From assembly GCA_910577945.1 (NCBI GenBank), contig CAJTNI010000010.1, positions 4,191-68,190 on the forward strand: 64,000 nucleotides of DNA, read 5' to 3'. Source of the DNA: an uncultured Christensenella sp. (GTDB lineage Bacteria; Bacillota; Clostridia; Christensenellales; Pumilibacteraceae). The stretch's first letter is position 1, and each line of letters begins with the position of its first letter. Both the position numbers and the translations under genes were made by a program. The notes beneath the pieces are model-generated. The model was not told the origin of the DNA. It saw only the letters and a list, made by a program, of their open reading frames with translations, and did no database searches. Positions 16,708 to 24,418 of the stretch are shown here, piece after piece.

Positions 16708-19121
16708 TTTGCGTCGCCCTTCAAAGATTTTTTGACGCTTGCTTTAAACAGCCTGCGAATTTGGTAATGCGTGACCCGCAGCGTAAGCGCGACCATGCCG
16801 ATTATAATCATCACGTACTGCCACGCGTGTAGGAATACGAACAGCGCGTTAAGCTGCGGAGTGAGAAACACCGTGAGCGCCGCCGCGAGCAAAACTGCGA
16901 ACGCGGGCAAAAGCGACAGCAGCATGCGCGTGTACATGCCCGCGCGTATCACTCGCACCGGTATTCCCATCGACCGCATAATAGCCATGTCGTTCCTGAA
17001 CGCGTCCATTGCGCGGCGCGTGCACAGACTCAAAAAGAACGCCAAAAACATTATAAAGCCAATCCACATTACAAGCATAAACGCGCCCTCGACGGCGTAA
17101 GTCAGCGCATCCAGCGCCGACGGGTCGTAGCTCGTATCGGACGGCACGGCTATATACCCCGCGTCCTTCAACCGCGCCGCCGCGGATTTCGCCGCGGAGT
17201 CGTTCTCGAAAAACAGCGAGGTTTGCGCATACTGCGTCGACAAAACGTATTCGGCAACAGCCCTCATCACCTCCGTGCCGAAATACACGCGCTCGCGGCG
17301 GTACGGCGCGATTAAATCGCGCTCGCTCGGCTCTTTGTCCGCCAACGCCTCGCGCGAAAACTCCGCGTTAAAGATATATTCGCCGCCTCCGCCGCCGTAA
17401 TCGTAATACCAATAATTGCCGCTGTAAGTCGCATGATAGCCGATAACCGCATAATCGTCGGCGTCGAGCTGCAAATCGGCAATATAAATCTTGTTCGGGT
17501 CTATGTCGAACGACGGCACGAACGAGTTGTATCTGTACGCACGGTCGCTCTTGGTCGCGGTTATTTCGCACCCCGCTCTTCCGCACAAATATTTGTAATA
17601 CGTAGCCGTCGCGAAGCCCCTGTCGGTATACAAAACCTTGGCTGACTTCGTGTTGTCGTAAAAATATTTGACGCCCGACACTTTAAGCACAAGCCCGTCG
17701 AAGCTCACCGTTTTGACGGCGACGGCGGACTTGCCGAATACGGGGCGATACTTGATAGGCAGGTACAGCAGCACCTCGTCGTCGGACGCGGGATACCTGC
17801 CTACTATATTCGTGCCGAAGCTCTCGCGGCATACGCTCAAACAATTAACGTATACGTATTGGTCGTAATCGTACGAGCTGCCGTCGCCTATATATGCCGT
17901 TAGCATGGAATACTCGTCGAGCAGCGAGTCGTAACGGATACTGCGCTTTGCGCCGAACTTCTCCGCAAGCCCCGACGCCTCGCTCTCCGTCATTACCGTG
18001 CCGTCCTTGCGCGTGACGACGACGCGCCCGTCGATATGCTCGAACATGTGCCTGCGCTCGAACAGCTTGAACGCGTCGCCGCAAAACGACGTTATCACAA
18101 ACACCGCCAATATGCCGAGTATCAAGAGCGAGCACAAAAACACCGTCAGCTTGGGCGTCGCCTTGAATATGGTCGCGCCCAACGTAACGCCGTTTTTGAG
18201 CATTGTTTTTATCTCGCGCCTGCGCGCCGCGCCGCGCTCGGACTTTTGCGACCTTGCGGGCGCGACGGGCTTTTCCTTGTCATCCGCAGCACCGTCGCTC
18301 GTCGTCGCATCGTTCGCCGTATCGCTCGTCGAGCCGTCGGCCGCGGCGGCGTTTACCGCCGTATCGTTCGCGGTCGCTTTGTCCTCTTGCCTGTCGGTTA
18401 TTTCGTCGTCGGCAGTCGCGCCGCTCGCGTACGCGCGAACCACGTCCGTCGCACGGTCGAACGACACCGCGCCGTCGAAAATGCGCACGTGCCGCGTGGC
18501 GCAATGCTCGACCTGCTCGAAGCTGTGCGTAACGATGATTAGCAGCTTGTCGCGCGACACCTCGCGCAGCAGTTCGATTATGTCGTGCGAAGTCTTGCTG
18601 TCCAGATTACCCGTCGGCTCGTCGGCGAGGATAATGGGGCTGTCCTTGGCAAGCGCGCGCGCAATTACGGTACGCTGCTTTTGCCCGCCCGACAGCTTGC
18701 TGCCGCGCTGACCGAGGCAGTCGCTCATGCCGACGCGCGACAGCAACTCCATTGCGCGCGCACGGCGTTCCTTTTTGTTTCGTATATGCAAAAGCGCAAG
18801 CTCCACGTTTTGCAGCACGGTGAAGCTTTCTATGATATTGTAGTCCTGAAAAATAAACGACACGTACTTTTCGCGATACTCTTCCCAATCGGGCTGCAAG
18901 TAGTGCGAGGTGGGATTGCCGTCTATTAAAAGCTCGCCCTCCTCGTACGTGTCCATGCCGCTTATAACGTTGAGCAACGAGCTCTTGCCCGAGCCCGACG
19001 CGCCCGTAACAGCCACAAACTCGCCCTTGTCGAAAGCGAGATTTACGCCGCGTATACCGACGGCGACGCTGCCGGACGACGTATAAATTTTTCCTATATT
19101 TTTGAGTTCAAGAAACGCCAT
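16704..19121 (-). CDS. ABC transporter, fused ATPase and FtsX-type permease (805 aa)
   Basis: Paralogue and partner of the following gene. The start (MAFLELKNIGKIY) has GAGG eight bases upstream and fits a promoter 75 nt further up; the longer open frame would add 44 implausible residues. ATPase: Walker A GASGSGKS, signature LSGGQKQR, Walker B IILADEPTGNLDS, switch THSFEQVEHC. A low-complexity linker of about 80 residues (Ala, Asp, Thr, Ser) joins it to the permease, which has one helix (LTVFLCSLLILGILAVFVI), an extracellular domain of about 330 residues with many Tyr, and three C-terminal helices with the FtsX-type MAIMRSMGIPVRVIRAGM. The two fusions probably form one heterodimer, since they are translationally coupled. 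Confidence 0.87.
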   Translation of the reverse strand: MAFLELKNIGKIYTSSGSVAVGIRGVNLAFDKGEFVAVTGASGSGKSSLLNVISGMDTYEEGELLIDGNPTSHYLQPDWEEYREKYVSFIFQDYNIIESFTVLQNVELALLHIRNKKERRARAMELLSRVGMSDCLGQRGSKLSGGQKQRTVIARALAKDSPIILADEPTGNLDSKTSHDIIELLREVSRDKLLIIVTHSFEQVEHCATRHVRIFDGAVSFDRATDVVRAYASGATADDEITDRQEDKATANDTAVNAAAADGSTSDTANDATTSDGAADDKEKPVAPARSQKSERGAARRREIKTMLKNGVTLGATIFKATPKLTVFLCSLLILGILAVFVITSFCGDAFKLFERRHMFEHIDGRVVVTRKDGTVMTESEASGLAEKFGAKRSIRYDSLLDEYSMLTAYIGDGSSYDYDQYVYVNCLSVCRESFGTNIVGRYPASDDEVLLYLPIKYRPVFGKSAVAVKTVSFDGLVLKVSGVKYFYDNTKSAKVLYTDRGFATATYYKYLCGRAGCEITATKSDRAYRYNSFVPSFDIDPNKIYIADLQLDADDYAVIGYHATYSGNYWYYDYGGGGGEYIFNAEFSREALADKEPSERDLIAPYRRERVYFGTEVMRAVAEYVLSTQYAQTSLFFENDSAAKSAAARLKDAGYIAVPSDTSYDPSALDALTYAVEGAFMLVMWIGFIMFLAFFLSLCTRRAMDAFRNDMAIMRSMGIPVRVIRAGMYTRMLLSLLPAFAVLLAAALTVFLTPQLNALFVFLHAWQYVMIIIGMVALTLRVTHYQIRRLFKASVKKSLKGDAK

Positions 19122-19171
19122 GCCGTTATCCTCGTAATATTTTAGCGCGTACACATTGCAGCCCCGAAGTC

Positions 19172-19193
19172 CTACCGAGCGCAACGACGGTAG
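19172..19193 (-). other. Leader hairpin of the ABC transporter operon
   Basis: A 6-bp perfect stem CTACCG / CGGTAG begins almost at the predicted start of transcription (about 19194) of the two ABC fusion genes. It probably stabilises the 5' end; no known riboswitch fold is apparent. Confidence 0.4.
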
Positions 19194-19200
19194 CTGTAAT

Positions 19201-19229
19201 ATTGTAACAAATTCCGACGCGAATTGCAA
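19201..19229 (-). promoter_or_regulatory. Sigma-A promoter of the ABC transporter operon
   Basis: Minus strand TTGCAA (19229-19224), 17-bp spacer, TACAAT (19206-19201); start of transcription near 19194, leader about 73 nt. Confidence 0.7.
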
Positions 19230-19315
19230 TAGCGTTTGAAAATTCGTACACATTTATATCCGTCGCCGCGCCGTTTATATAACAACACCGCGCCGCGCCG
19301 ATTTGTCCCGCAAAA

Positions 19316-19355
19316 ATAAAAAAAAGGATTGCGCGCTAATTACGCGACGCAATCC
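19316..19355 (-). terminator. Rho-independent terminator of rubrerythrin
   Basis: Minus-strand stem GGATTGCG / CGCAATCC (19355-19326) followed by eight T's, 22 bp after the rubrerythrin stop. Confidence 0.85.
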
Positions 19356-19377
19356 CTCTTACGAGTTTACGCGACAC

Positions 19378-19917
19378 TCAATAGTTTTCGGGCTTCATTT
19401 CAAAGAACGAGCGCGGATGCGCGCATACGGGACAGACCTCCGGCGCGGCATCGGCAACTACCATATGCCCGCAATTCATGCAAACCCACACTACCTGCAC
19501 GCCCTTTTTGAAAACCTCGTTGCGCTCTATATTGACGGACAGCTTGACGTACCGTTCCTCATGCGTACGCTCGATTGCCGCCACTTTGCGGAACAGTTCT
19601 GCAATAGCCGTAAACCCCTCTCTATCCGCGTCCTCAGCGAACGTCTTGTACATGTCCGTCCACTCGAAATGCTCGCCGTCGGCGGCGTCTTTGAGGTTGG
19701 TCGCGGTGTCGGCGATACCGCCGTGCAGCAGCTTGAACCAAATTTTGGCATGCTCGCGCTCGTTGGCGGCGGTTTCTGCGAATATCGCGGCGATTTGCTC
19801 GTACCCGTCCTTTTTCGCCTTGGACGCGTAATAATCGTACTTATTGCGCGCCATGCTCTCGCCCGAAAACGCGGTCATGAGGTTTTCCTCGGTCTTTGTG
19901 CCTTTGAGGTTTTTCAT
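19378..19917 (-). CDS. rbr: Rubrerythrin
   Basis: Non-haem iron protein that reduces hydrogen peroxide in anaerobes, taking electrons through its rubredoxin domain. The N-terminal four-helix bundle carries the diiron ligands: E in AFSGESMARNKY, E and the ExxH pair in AANEREHAKIW, and the second set in AIERTHEERY. The C-terminal rubredoxin-like site has the two expected Cys pairs, CMNCG and CPVCAHPRSFFE. 179 residues, the usual size. AAGGAG lies seven bases before the ATG. Single-gene transcript with its own terminator; I could not assign a convincing promoter in the 207-bp upstream gap. Confidence 0.96.
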   Translation of the reverse strand: MKNLKGTKTEENLMTAFSGESMARNKYDYYASKAKKDGYEQIAAIFAETAANEREHAKIWFKLLHGGIADTATNLKDAADGEHFEWTDMYKTFAEDADREGFTAIAELFRKVAAIERTHEERYVKLSVNIERNEVFKKGVQVVWVCMNCGHMVVADAAPEVCPVCAHPRSFFEMKPENY

Positions 19918-20028
19918 AGAAAACTCCTTGATATATTTCCTATATTCTACCCCGACGCGCGGCGAATTTTATCGCATATTTTGCAAATGTTTGACCGAAA
20001 AAGTAAAATTCAAGCCGTAACGCAATTC

Positions 20029-20066
20029 AAAAGCCCCCTCGCGCGGATTTTGCGCAAAGGAGCTTT
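20029..20066 (-). terminator. Terminator of the membrane protein-ROK kinase operon
   Basis: Minus-strand stem AAAGCTCC / GGGGCTTT with an inner GCGC / GCGC pairing, followed by TTGAATT; it lies about 60 bp after the ROK gene. Confidence 0.6.
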
Positions 20067-20124
20067 CGACCTGTCCGATTATTTACGCACGCGCCGCCCG
20101 TTCGGCGGCTACGCGTTCGCCGTA

Positions 20125-21063
20125 CTAATTGAGTATGAGCGCCGCCGCGCCGATAATGCCCGCGTCGTTGCCGAGCTGCGCGACGAGTATGTCGAACCTC
20201 GGCATGCCCTCGAATCCGTAGAACCGTTCCTTGCAGTAGTCTTTGAGCTTGTCGATTAAGTAATCGCCCTGCGCGCACACGCCGCCGCCGAGTATTATCG
20301 CCTGCGGTCTGAAAATGTTCGCGAAATTGAGCATGCCCTCGCCCAAGAACTTGATATAATTATCGACTACGGCTATCGCCGCTTTATCGCCTTTCTTGCT
20401 GCACTCGAACGCGGTCTTGCCGTCCACGTCGTCAAGCCGCGGCGACGTCTTCCACATTGCCGAGCTTTTGTCGGCTTGCATAGCCTTTTTGGTATCGCGT
20501 ATGAGCGCGCTCGCGCTGCAATACGCCTCCATGCACCCGCGCCGTCCGCACGAGCACCGTTCGCCGTCCACAACGAGCACCATATGTCCGAGCTCGCCGC
20601 CCTTGCCCTCGTTGCCCTCGTACAGCTTGTTGTCTATAACGATGCCGCCGCCGACGCCCGTGCCGAGCGTGAGCATGACCGTATCCGAATACATGCGCCC
20701 GACGCCGAACGCGGTCTCGCCCAACGCCGCAACGTTGGCGTCGTTGCTGACGCGTATCGGCTTGTTGATATGCCGCGCCAGCATTTCAGCAAGCGACACG
20801 TTTTCCCAATTAAGATTGTACGCGCGGTCGACCGTGCCCGTAGACGAATTTATCGCGCCCGGGCAGCCTATGCCGATACCCACGAAATCGCGGTCGTCGG
20901 GGTCGACGAGGTCCTTGACCAAGCCCGCAACGTCGTCCACTATCTTTTGCGCGCCGCCCGCAACGTCGGTTACGACGCGACCCTTTTTGATTATGTTTCC
21001 GTCCTTATCGACCACGCCCGCCTTAACGGACATGCCGCCGATATCTATACCTACGCAATACAT
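20125..21063 (-). CDS. ROK-family sugar kinase, probable glucokinase
   Basis: 312-residue cytoplasmic sugar kinase that would phosphorylate glucose or a related hexose with ATP. Seen are the phosphate-1 loop (GIDIGGMSVKAGVVD, with Met at the position that is usually Thr), the sugar-binding NDANVAALGE, the phosphate-2 loop LGTGVGGGIVID, the GELGHM segment and the ROK zinc site CSCGRRGCMEAYCS. The length and the last block fit Firmicutes glucokinases (GlcK), but ROK specificity cannot be fixed from sequence alone. GAGGTAAGAGCGT precedes the ATG. It lies 50 bp downstream of a membrane-protein gene on the same strand. It would feed monosaccharides released by the glycosidases in this window into glycolysis. 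Confidence 0.9.
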   Translation of the reverse strand: MYCVGIDIGGMSVKAGVVDKDGNIIKKGRVVTDVAGGAQKIVDDVAGLVKDLVDPDDRDFVGIGIGCPGAINSSTGTVDRAYNLNWENVSLAEMLARHINKPIRVSNDANVAALGETAFGVGRMYSDTVMLTLGTGVGGGIVIDNKLYEGNEGKGGELGHMVLVVDGERCSCGRRGCMEAYCSASALIRDTKKAMQADKSSAMWKTSPRLDDVDGKTAFECSKKGDKAAIAVVDNYIKFLGEGMLNFANIFRPQAIILGGGVCAQGDYLIDKLKDYCKERFYGFEGMPRFDILVAQLGNDAGIIGAAALILN

Positions 21064-21113
21064 ACGCTCTTACCTCGTTGAATTATATTTTCCGCAAGCC
21101 TATTATTATGCGG

Positions 21114-22676
21114 CTACTTTAAAATTATCGTGCTTATGGACGATTTGAGCTTATCCTTGCTCTCGCCGTCGCGCTCACGCAAATAGTCGCCGAACATGTT
21201 GACCGCGCTGCGCCTGTCGATGATAACGTATCGGCGGTTTACGGGAAGCTTGCGCGAAGCGTCGCCGCTCGGGCTTGCCGCACGCCTTGCCGCTCCTGCG
21301 CCTTGATTTTTGCGCGGCGTTTGCGCCGATTTTTGCGCCGCGGGCTTTTTGCCGCCCTTAGTCGCAGGCTTTTGCGCGGCGGATTTTGTGCCGCTCGCGC
21401 TCGGCTTCGCCGCGGCGGGCTTTCTCGCTGCCTGCGCGGGCTCGTCGGCATAGCGCGATATCGTGCGCACGCGCGGGAAATAAATATTGCGGTTTGGCGC
21501 GTAATCGGCGTCGCGCGCGTCGTCGCTTACCGCACCGTACTCGTCGATTTCGTCGCTATCGTATTCCTCGGCTTCGCCGCTGTAATCGCCGTCGTAGCCG
21601 TATTGCGCGTCGGCTTCTCCGTCGGGCGCGGCGTACTCCGACCGCTCGTCGTACTCGTCGCGTTCGGCTTGCGCCTCGGCTTGCTCCGCCGCGTCGTCGG
21701 ACGCCGCGAATTGTTCGTCTGTATCGAGCTCGCCGTCCGCGGCTTCGTACGCGTCCTCGTCGAACGCCTCGGGAATTTCGTCCGTATCGAGCTCCTCGAA
21801 AGCGTCGGCGCTATGCCCGTAGTCGGCGCTTACGCCGTCCGCCGCGTTAGCGCGCGCATCGGCGTCCGCATTATCCGCATCGCCGTCGCCCGCTCCGACA
21901 AACTCGTCGAAGCTGTCGAACGTATCGAAATCGGGGTCGGCATTGCCGCTCAGCCCCACAAAATCGCTGTGCTTTGTTTCCGTCGCACGCCAATCGGGTG
22001 CGGGCTCGGCTTGCGCTTGCCCGTCGGCGCGCGCTGTATACGCCGCCTCATCCGTTTTTTTGCTATGTATTATATAGTCGCCGCCGTCGGGCTGCCGCGC
22101 GCTTACGGACGCGTCCGCTTGCTCCCTCGGCTCAGACTGCTCGGTCGACTCGGCGTTTTCGGCAGCCGCAGCGGTGCGACGCACGGCGGAATTGCCTATC
22201 GCGCGAATTTTAGCCACCTCGGCGGCAATGCGCCGCTGCTCGGGGGTCTTGACCGAATTGGTTACTTTAAGCTCGCGCTTTTTCTTTTTGTTGGCGAGCG
22301 CGCAGTCGCATATCAGCGCAATCAACGAAAACACGAAAACCGCGCCCGCAAGGCACGCGCCCATAATCGTGTCGAGCGCGACGAACAGCTCGGGCAACGG
22401 CAGCTCGAACGAGCTTGCGCCGAATACGAGCGTCGCGGAGGCTTGTGCGGCGACGATTTTGTACGCGCCGTCCAAGCGCGTCAAAACGACGGCGGCGACA
22501 AGCGCAACCGCCGCCGCAAACGCAAGCGACGCGACAATGCGCAGTATTACGTCAAAGGCGTTGCACCTGCGCTTTCCCACCGCCGCAACGGCGATAAACG
22601 ACGCGAGCATGAACAGCCCGAGCGCGCCCGCAACGACGGCGAATATTATATTGAATGTAACGCTGAAATCAAGCAT
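21114..22676 (-). CDS. Unknown membrane protein with long disordered acidic/basic tail
   Basis: I do not recognise a family. The 520-residue product has four predicted membrane helices in the first 130 residues (FNIIFAVVAGALGLFMLASF, DVILRIVASLAFAAAVALVAAVV, a weaker one near 80-95, and ACLAGAVFVFSLIALICDC). A Lys-rich stretch (ANKKKKRELKV) follows, then about 230 residues of low complexity: acidic (Asp, Glu, Ala, Tyr) at 200-390, then basic (Ala, Lys, Pro, Arg) at 400-480, ending with a more ordered block (RYVIIDRRSAVNMFGDYLRERDGE). The cytoplasmic tail probably binds another protein or the DNA/envelope. A strong promoter lies 65 bp upstream. The start ATG has no clear ribosome binding site. 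Confidence 0.6.
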   Translation of the reverse strand: MLDFSVTFNIIFAVVAGALGLFMLASFIAVAAVGKRRCNAFDVILRIVASLAFAAAVALVAAVVLTRLDGAYKIVAAQASATLVFGASSFELPLPELFVALDTIMGACLAGAVFVFSLIALICDCALANKKKKRELKVTNSVKTPEQRRIAAEVAKIRAIGNSAVRRTAAAAENAESTEQSEPREQADASVSARQPDGGDYIIHSKKTDEAAYTARADGQAQAEPAPDWRATETKHSDFVGLSGNADPDFDTFDSFDEFVGAGDGDADNADADARANAADGVSADYGHSADAFEELDTDEIPEAFDEDAYEAADGELDTDEQFAASDDAAEQAEAQAERDEYDERSEYAAPDGEADAQYGYDGDYSGEAEEYDSDEIDEYGAVSDDARDADYAPNRNIYFPRVRTISRYADEPAQAARKPAAAKPSASGTKSAAQKPATKGGKKPAAQKSAQTPRKNQGAGAARRAASPSGDASRKLPVNRRYVIIDRRSAVNMFGDYLRERDGESKDKLKSSISTIILK

Positions 22677-22740
22677 AAGTAAATTACGACACTTAAATTA
22701 CAATACAAACCCGCTTGCGACCGCAAGTAAGCTTAACCGT

Positions 22741-22769
22741 ATTATACAACCGACGCATACTTTTGTCAA
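22741..22769 (-). promoter_or_regulatory. Consensus sigma-A promoter of the membrane protein-ROK operon
   Basis: Perfect TTGACA (22769-22764), 17-bp spacer and perfect TATAAT (22746-22741) on the minus strand. A CTTGCG/CGCAAG hairpin begins shortly after the expected start of transcription. Confidence 0.85.
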
Positions 22770-22876
22770 TCCCGCGCGCCGAAATACGACGATATTTTAG
22801 CAAATTTTTACTCATAACGCACACAAACGCCGAAAATCCGCGAGCGCGCGCCGTTCGCAGCCGCGGCACAATGCCG

Positions 22877-23815
22877 CTAAAACATTCGTTTTCGTATCAT
22901 TATTATCACGACGGGCACGAGTATCGCCACGATTATGCCGAGTACAATCCAAAACCCGTACGGGTTTTCGGCGAGCGGCACGAGCACGTTCATGCCCCAA
23001 AGACTGCTTATGAGCGTCGGTATCGTAAGCAAAATCGTAATCGCCGTAAGCAACTTCATCACTATGTTTTGGTTGTTTGAAATGACCGACGCGTAAGCGT
23101 CCATCGTGCCGCTCAAAACCTCGCGGTGTATGGACGCCATTTCTATCGCCTGCTTGTTCTCTATTACGACGTCGTCCAAAAGGTCGTTGTCGTCCTCGTA
23201 ATGTTTGAGCGACGAGAGCTGGCGTATGCGGTTTATGACTATTTGATTGGCGTTGAGCGACGTGGAAAAATAAACGAGCGCTTTGTCGAGGTCCAAAAGC
23301 TTCAACAGCTCAGCGTTTTTGAGCGCGCGGTGCAGCGCTTGCTGTATGCGGCTCGCCGTCTTGTCTATAAGCTTTAAGTAGAACAAATACTTCGTCGCGT
23401 TGACGTACAAAATTTGATATATAAACCGCGTGCGCTTGTTTACGTCGAAAGCGCGCACGGCGTTGCTCGTGAAATCGCTGAGAACGGACGTTTCGCGCAG
23501 GCAAACCGTAACGAAATAATCGTTGTTGAATATCATGGCGAGAGGCAGCGTCGAGTACACGTACGCGTCCTTTTCCTCGTTGATTACGGGAATGTCCACA
23601 AGTATGAGCGTAACGTCGTCGTCCACGTCGATACGCGCGCGCTCCTCCTCGTCGAGCGCGGCTTTGAGCATATCCTCGGGAATGCCCGTCTTGGAACGCA
23701 CCTGCTCGACTTCGAGGTCGGACGGGTTTTCGAGGTTAATCCACACGCCCGGCGAAATGGTATCGCACTCGACAAGCTCGCGTTTCCCGCTTTCCATTGT
23801 ATAAATATTCAACAT
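22877..23815 (-). CDS. corA: CorA-family divalent metal ion transporter
   Basis: 312-residue member of the CorA family, pentameric channels for magnesium (some take zinc or cobalt). The signature SSLWGMNVLVPL (GMN motif) lies at the end of the first membrane helix (LLTAITILLTIPTLISSLWGMN), and the second helix is FWIVLGIIVAILVPVVIIMI with the basic end RKRMF. The long cytoplasmic part is acidic and helical. A longer frame begins at 23926, but a promoter with expected start near 23910 makes that impossible; the first in-frame ATG after it is 23815. This start lacks a clear ribosome binding site and leaves a 95-nt leader. Confidence 0.9.
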   Translation of the reverse strand: MLNIYTMESGKRELVECDTISPGVWINLENPSDLEVEQVRSKTGIPEDMLKAALDEEERARIDVDDDVTLILVDIPVINEEKDAYVYSTLPLAMIFNNDYFVTVCLRETSVLSDFTSNAVRAFDVNKRTRFIYQILYVNATKYLFYLKLIDKTASRIQQALHRALKNAELLKLLDLDKALVYFSTSLNANQIVINRIRQLSSLKHYEDDNDLLDDVVIENKQAIEMASIHREVLSGTMDAYASVISNNQNIVMKLLTAITILLTIPTLISSLWGMNVLVPLAENPYGFWIVLGIIVAILVPVVIIMIRKRMF

Positions 23816-23916
23816 AAACGCTTTTACAACGGGCCAACCGCGCCCGCCTGCTTTGAGCGAACGCGAATTATTTTCTACAACTTCCGTCGGTACTGTCCAT
23901 TGTGTCCTCCGCAAAG

Positions 23917-23945
23917 AGTATAGCACATAGCTTATGTACAGTCAA
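23917..23945 (-). promoter_or_regulatory. Sigma-A promoter of corA
   Basis: Minus strand TTGACT (23945-23940), 17-bp spacer, TATACT (23922-23917). It begins only 23 bp after the T-tract of the terminator of the upstream small RNA. Confidence 0.8.
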
Positions 23946-23967
23946 CCCATTAGCTGCATTTGCGCGC

Positions 23968-24068
23968 GAAAAAAGCCGCGGCACGCCGCGACTTTTCTCA
24001 ATAATGAGGGAAATGAATAGGTCTAAGCGAATTTGCCTGACCCGTGCGACGAATAAAAACGCCGTCGC
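23968..24068 (-). ncRNA. Predicted 100-nt small RNA divergent from the XRE gene
   Basis: A complete small transcription unit is visible on the minus strand. Its promoter is TTGACA-17-TATTAT (24103-24075). The predicted first nucleotide is 24068, exactly where a stem GCGACG / CGTCGC (24068-24063 with 24051-24046) begins. Two short stems follow (GGTC/GACC, CTCA/TGAG). A strong terminator hairpin (GTCGCGG-CGTG-CCGCGGC) with six T's ends it at about 23969. There is no ATG inside. The XRE-type palindrome lies between its -35 and -10 boxes. Nothing known is recognised in the sequence; the RNA is inferred from the signals, not demonstrated. Confidence 0.55.
23969..23996 (-). terminator. Terminator of the predicted small RNA
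   Basis: Minus-strand stem GTCGCGG / CCGCGGC with CGTG loop, flanked by AAAA / TTTTTT. It isolates the upstream promoter from corA. Confidence 0.75.
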
Positions 24069-24074
24069 AGTTTT

Positions 24075-24103
24075 ATAATACAAGAAGTTTTCTTCTTTGT
24101 CAA
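24075..24103 (-). promoter_or_regulatory. Sigma-A promoter of the small RNA with embedded palindrome
   Basis: TTGACA (24103-24098), 17 bp, TATTAT (24080-24075). The spacer is filled by AAGAAG-TTTT-CTTCTT (24082-24097), a perfect 6-bp inverted repeat ideally placed for repression by the adjacent XRE protein. Confidence 0.7.
24082..24097. promoter_or_regulatory. Operator candidate for the small XRE regulator
   Basis: Perfect inverted repeat AAGAAG / CTTCTT with a 4-nt centre. A weaker relative (AGAA...TTCT, 24115-24125) lies directly in front of the XRE start codon, which suggests autoregulation as well. Confidence 0.5.
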
Positions 24104-24130
24104 GCATTGTAAGAAGAAATTTTCTAAAAT

Positions 24131-24337
24131 ATGGATATGATTGGGAACAGGATAAACGAATTGAGGAAGGAACGGGGGTTGTCGCAGCATGCGCTCGCCA
24201 AGCAGATAGGCGTGAGTCAAAAAGCGATAGACTATTGGGAGCGCAACGTCAACGAGCCGAAAGCGAGCTATATAATATTACTCGCCGACTACTTTGAAGT
24301 GACTGCCGACTATTTGCTTTGTCGCACAGACGTGTAA
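24131..24337 (+). CDS. Small XRE-family DNA-binding regulator
   Basis: 68 residues, essentially one XRE helix-turn-helix domain (NRINELRKERGLSQHALAKQ, then GVSQKAIDYWERNVNEPKAS, then LADYFEVTADYLLCRTDV). Single-domain proteins of this kind bind short palindromes as dimers. It is one of few plus-strand genes here and is transcribed away from the predicted small RNA, whose promoter contains a matching palindrome. The start is ATG 24131 (or the ATG 6 nt later); there is no ribosome binding site and no convincing plus-strand promoter, so the exact start is uncertain. The gene is followed directly by a strong terminator. A phage or toxin-antitoxin origin is possible, but no partner is visible. Confidence 0.85.
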   Translation: MDMIGNRINELRKERGLSQHALAKQIGVSQKAIDYWERNVNEPKASYIILLADYFEVTADYLLCRTDV

Positions 24338-24362
24338 AAACAGCCGCTTTCGCGGCTGTTTT
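24337..24362. terminator. Bidirectional terminator between the XRE gene and ypeB
   Basis: AAAACAGCCGC-TTTC-GCGGCTGTTTT: an 11-bp perfect stem with A's before and T's after on both strands. It serves the plus-strand XRE gene and the minus-strand spoIIR-sleB-ypeB unit. Confidence 0.9.
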
Positions 24363-24418
24363 GTCTTTGAGTTATTCGCGCCGTCGCTCGGCTTTTAACC
24401 GAGCCGCCGTAAATCGCG

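Noticed and set aside
23816..23926. Longer N-terminus of CorA
   Set aside because: The predicted start of transcription (about 23910) lies after that start codon, and the added residues do not match the family.
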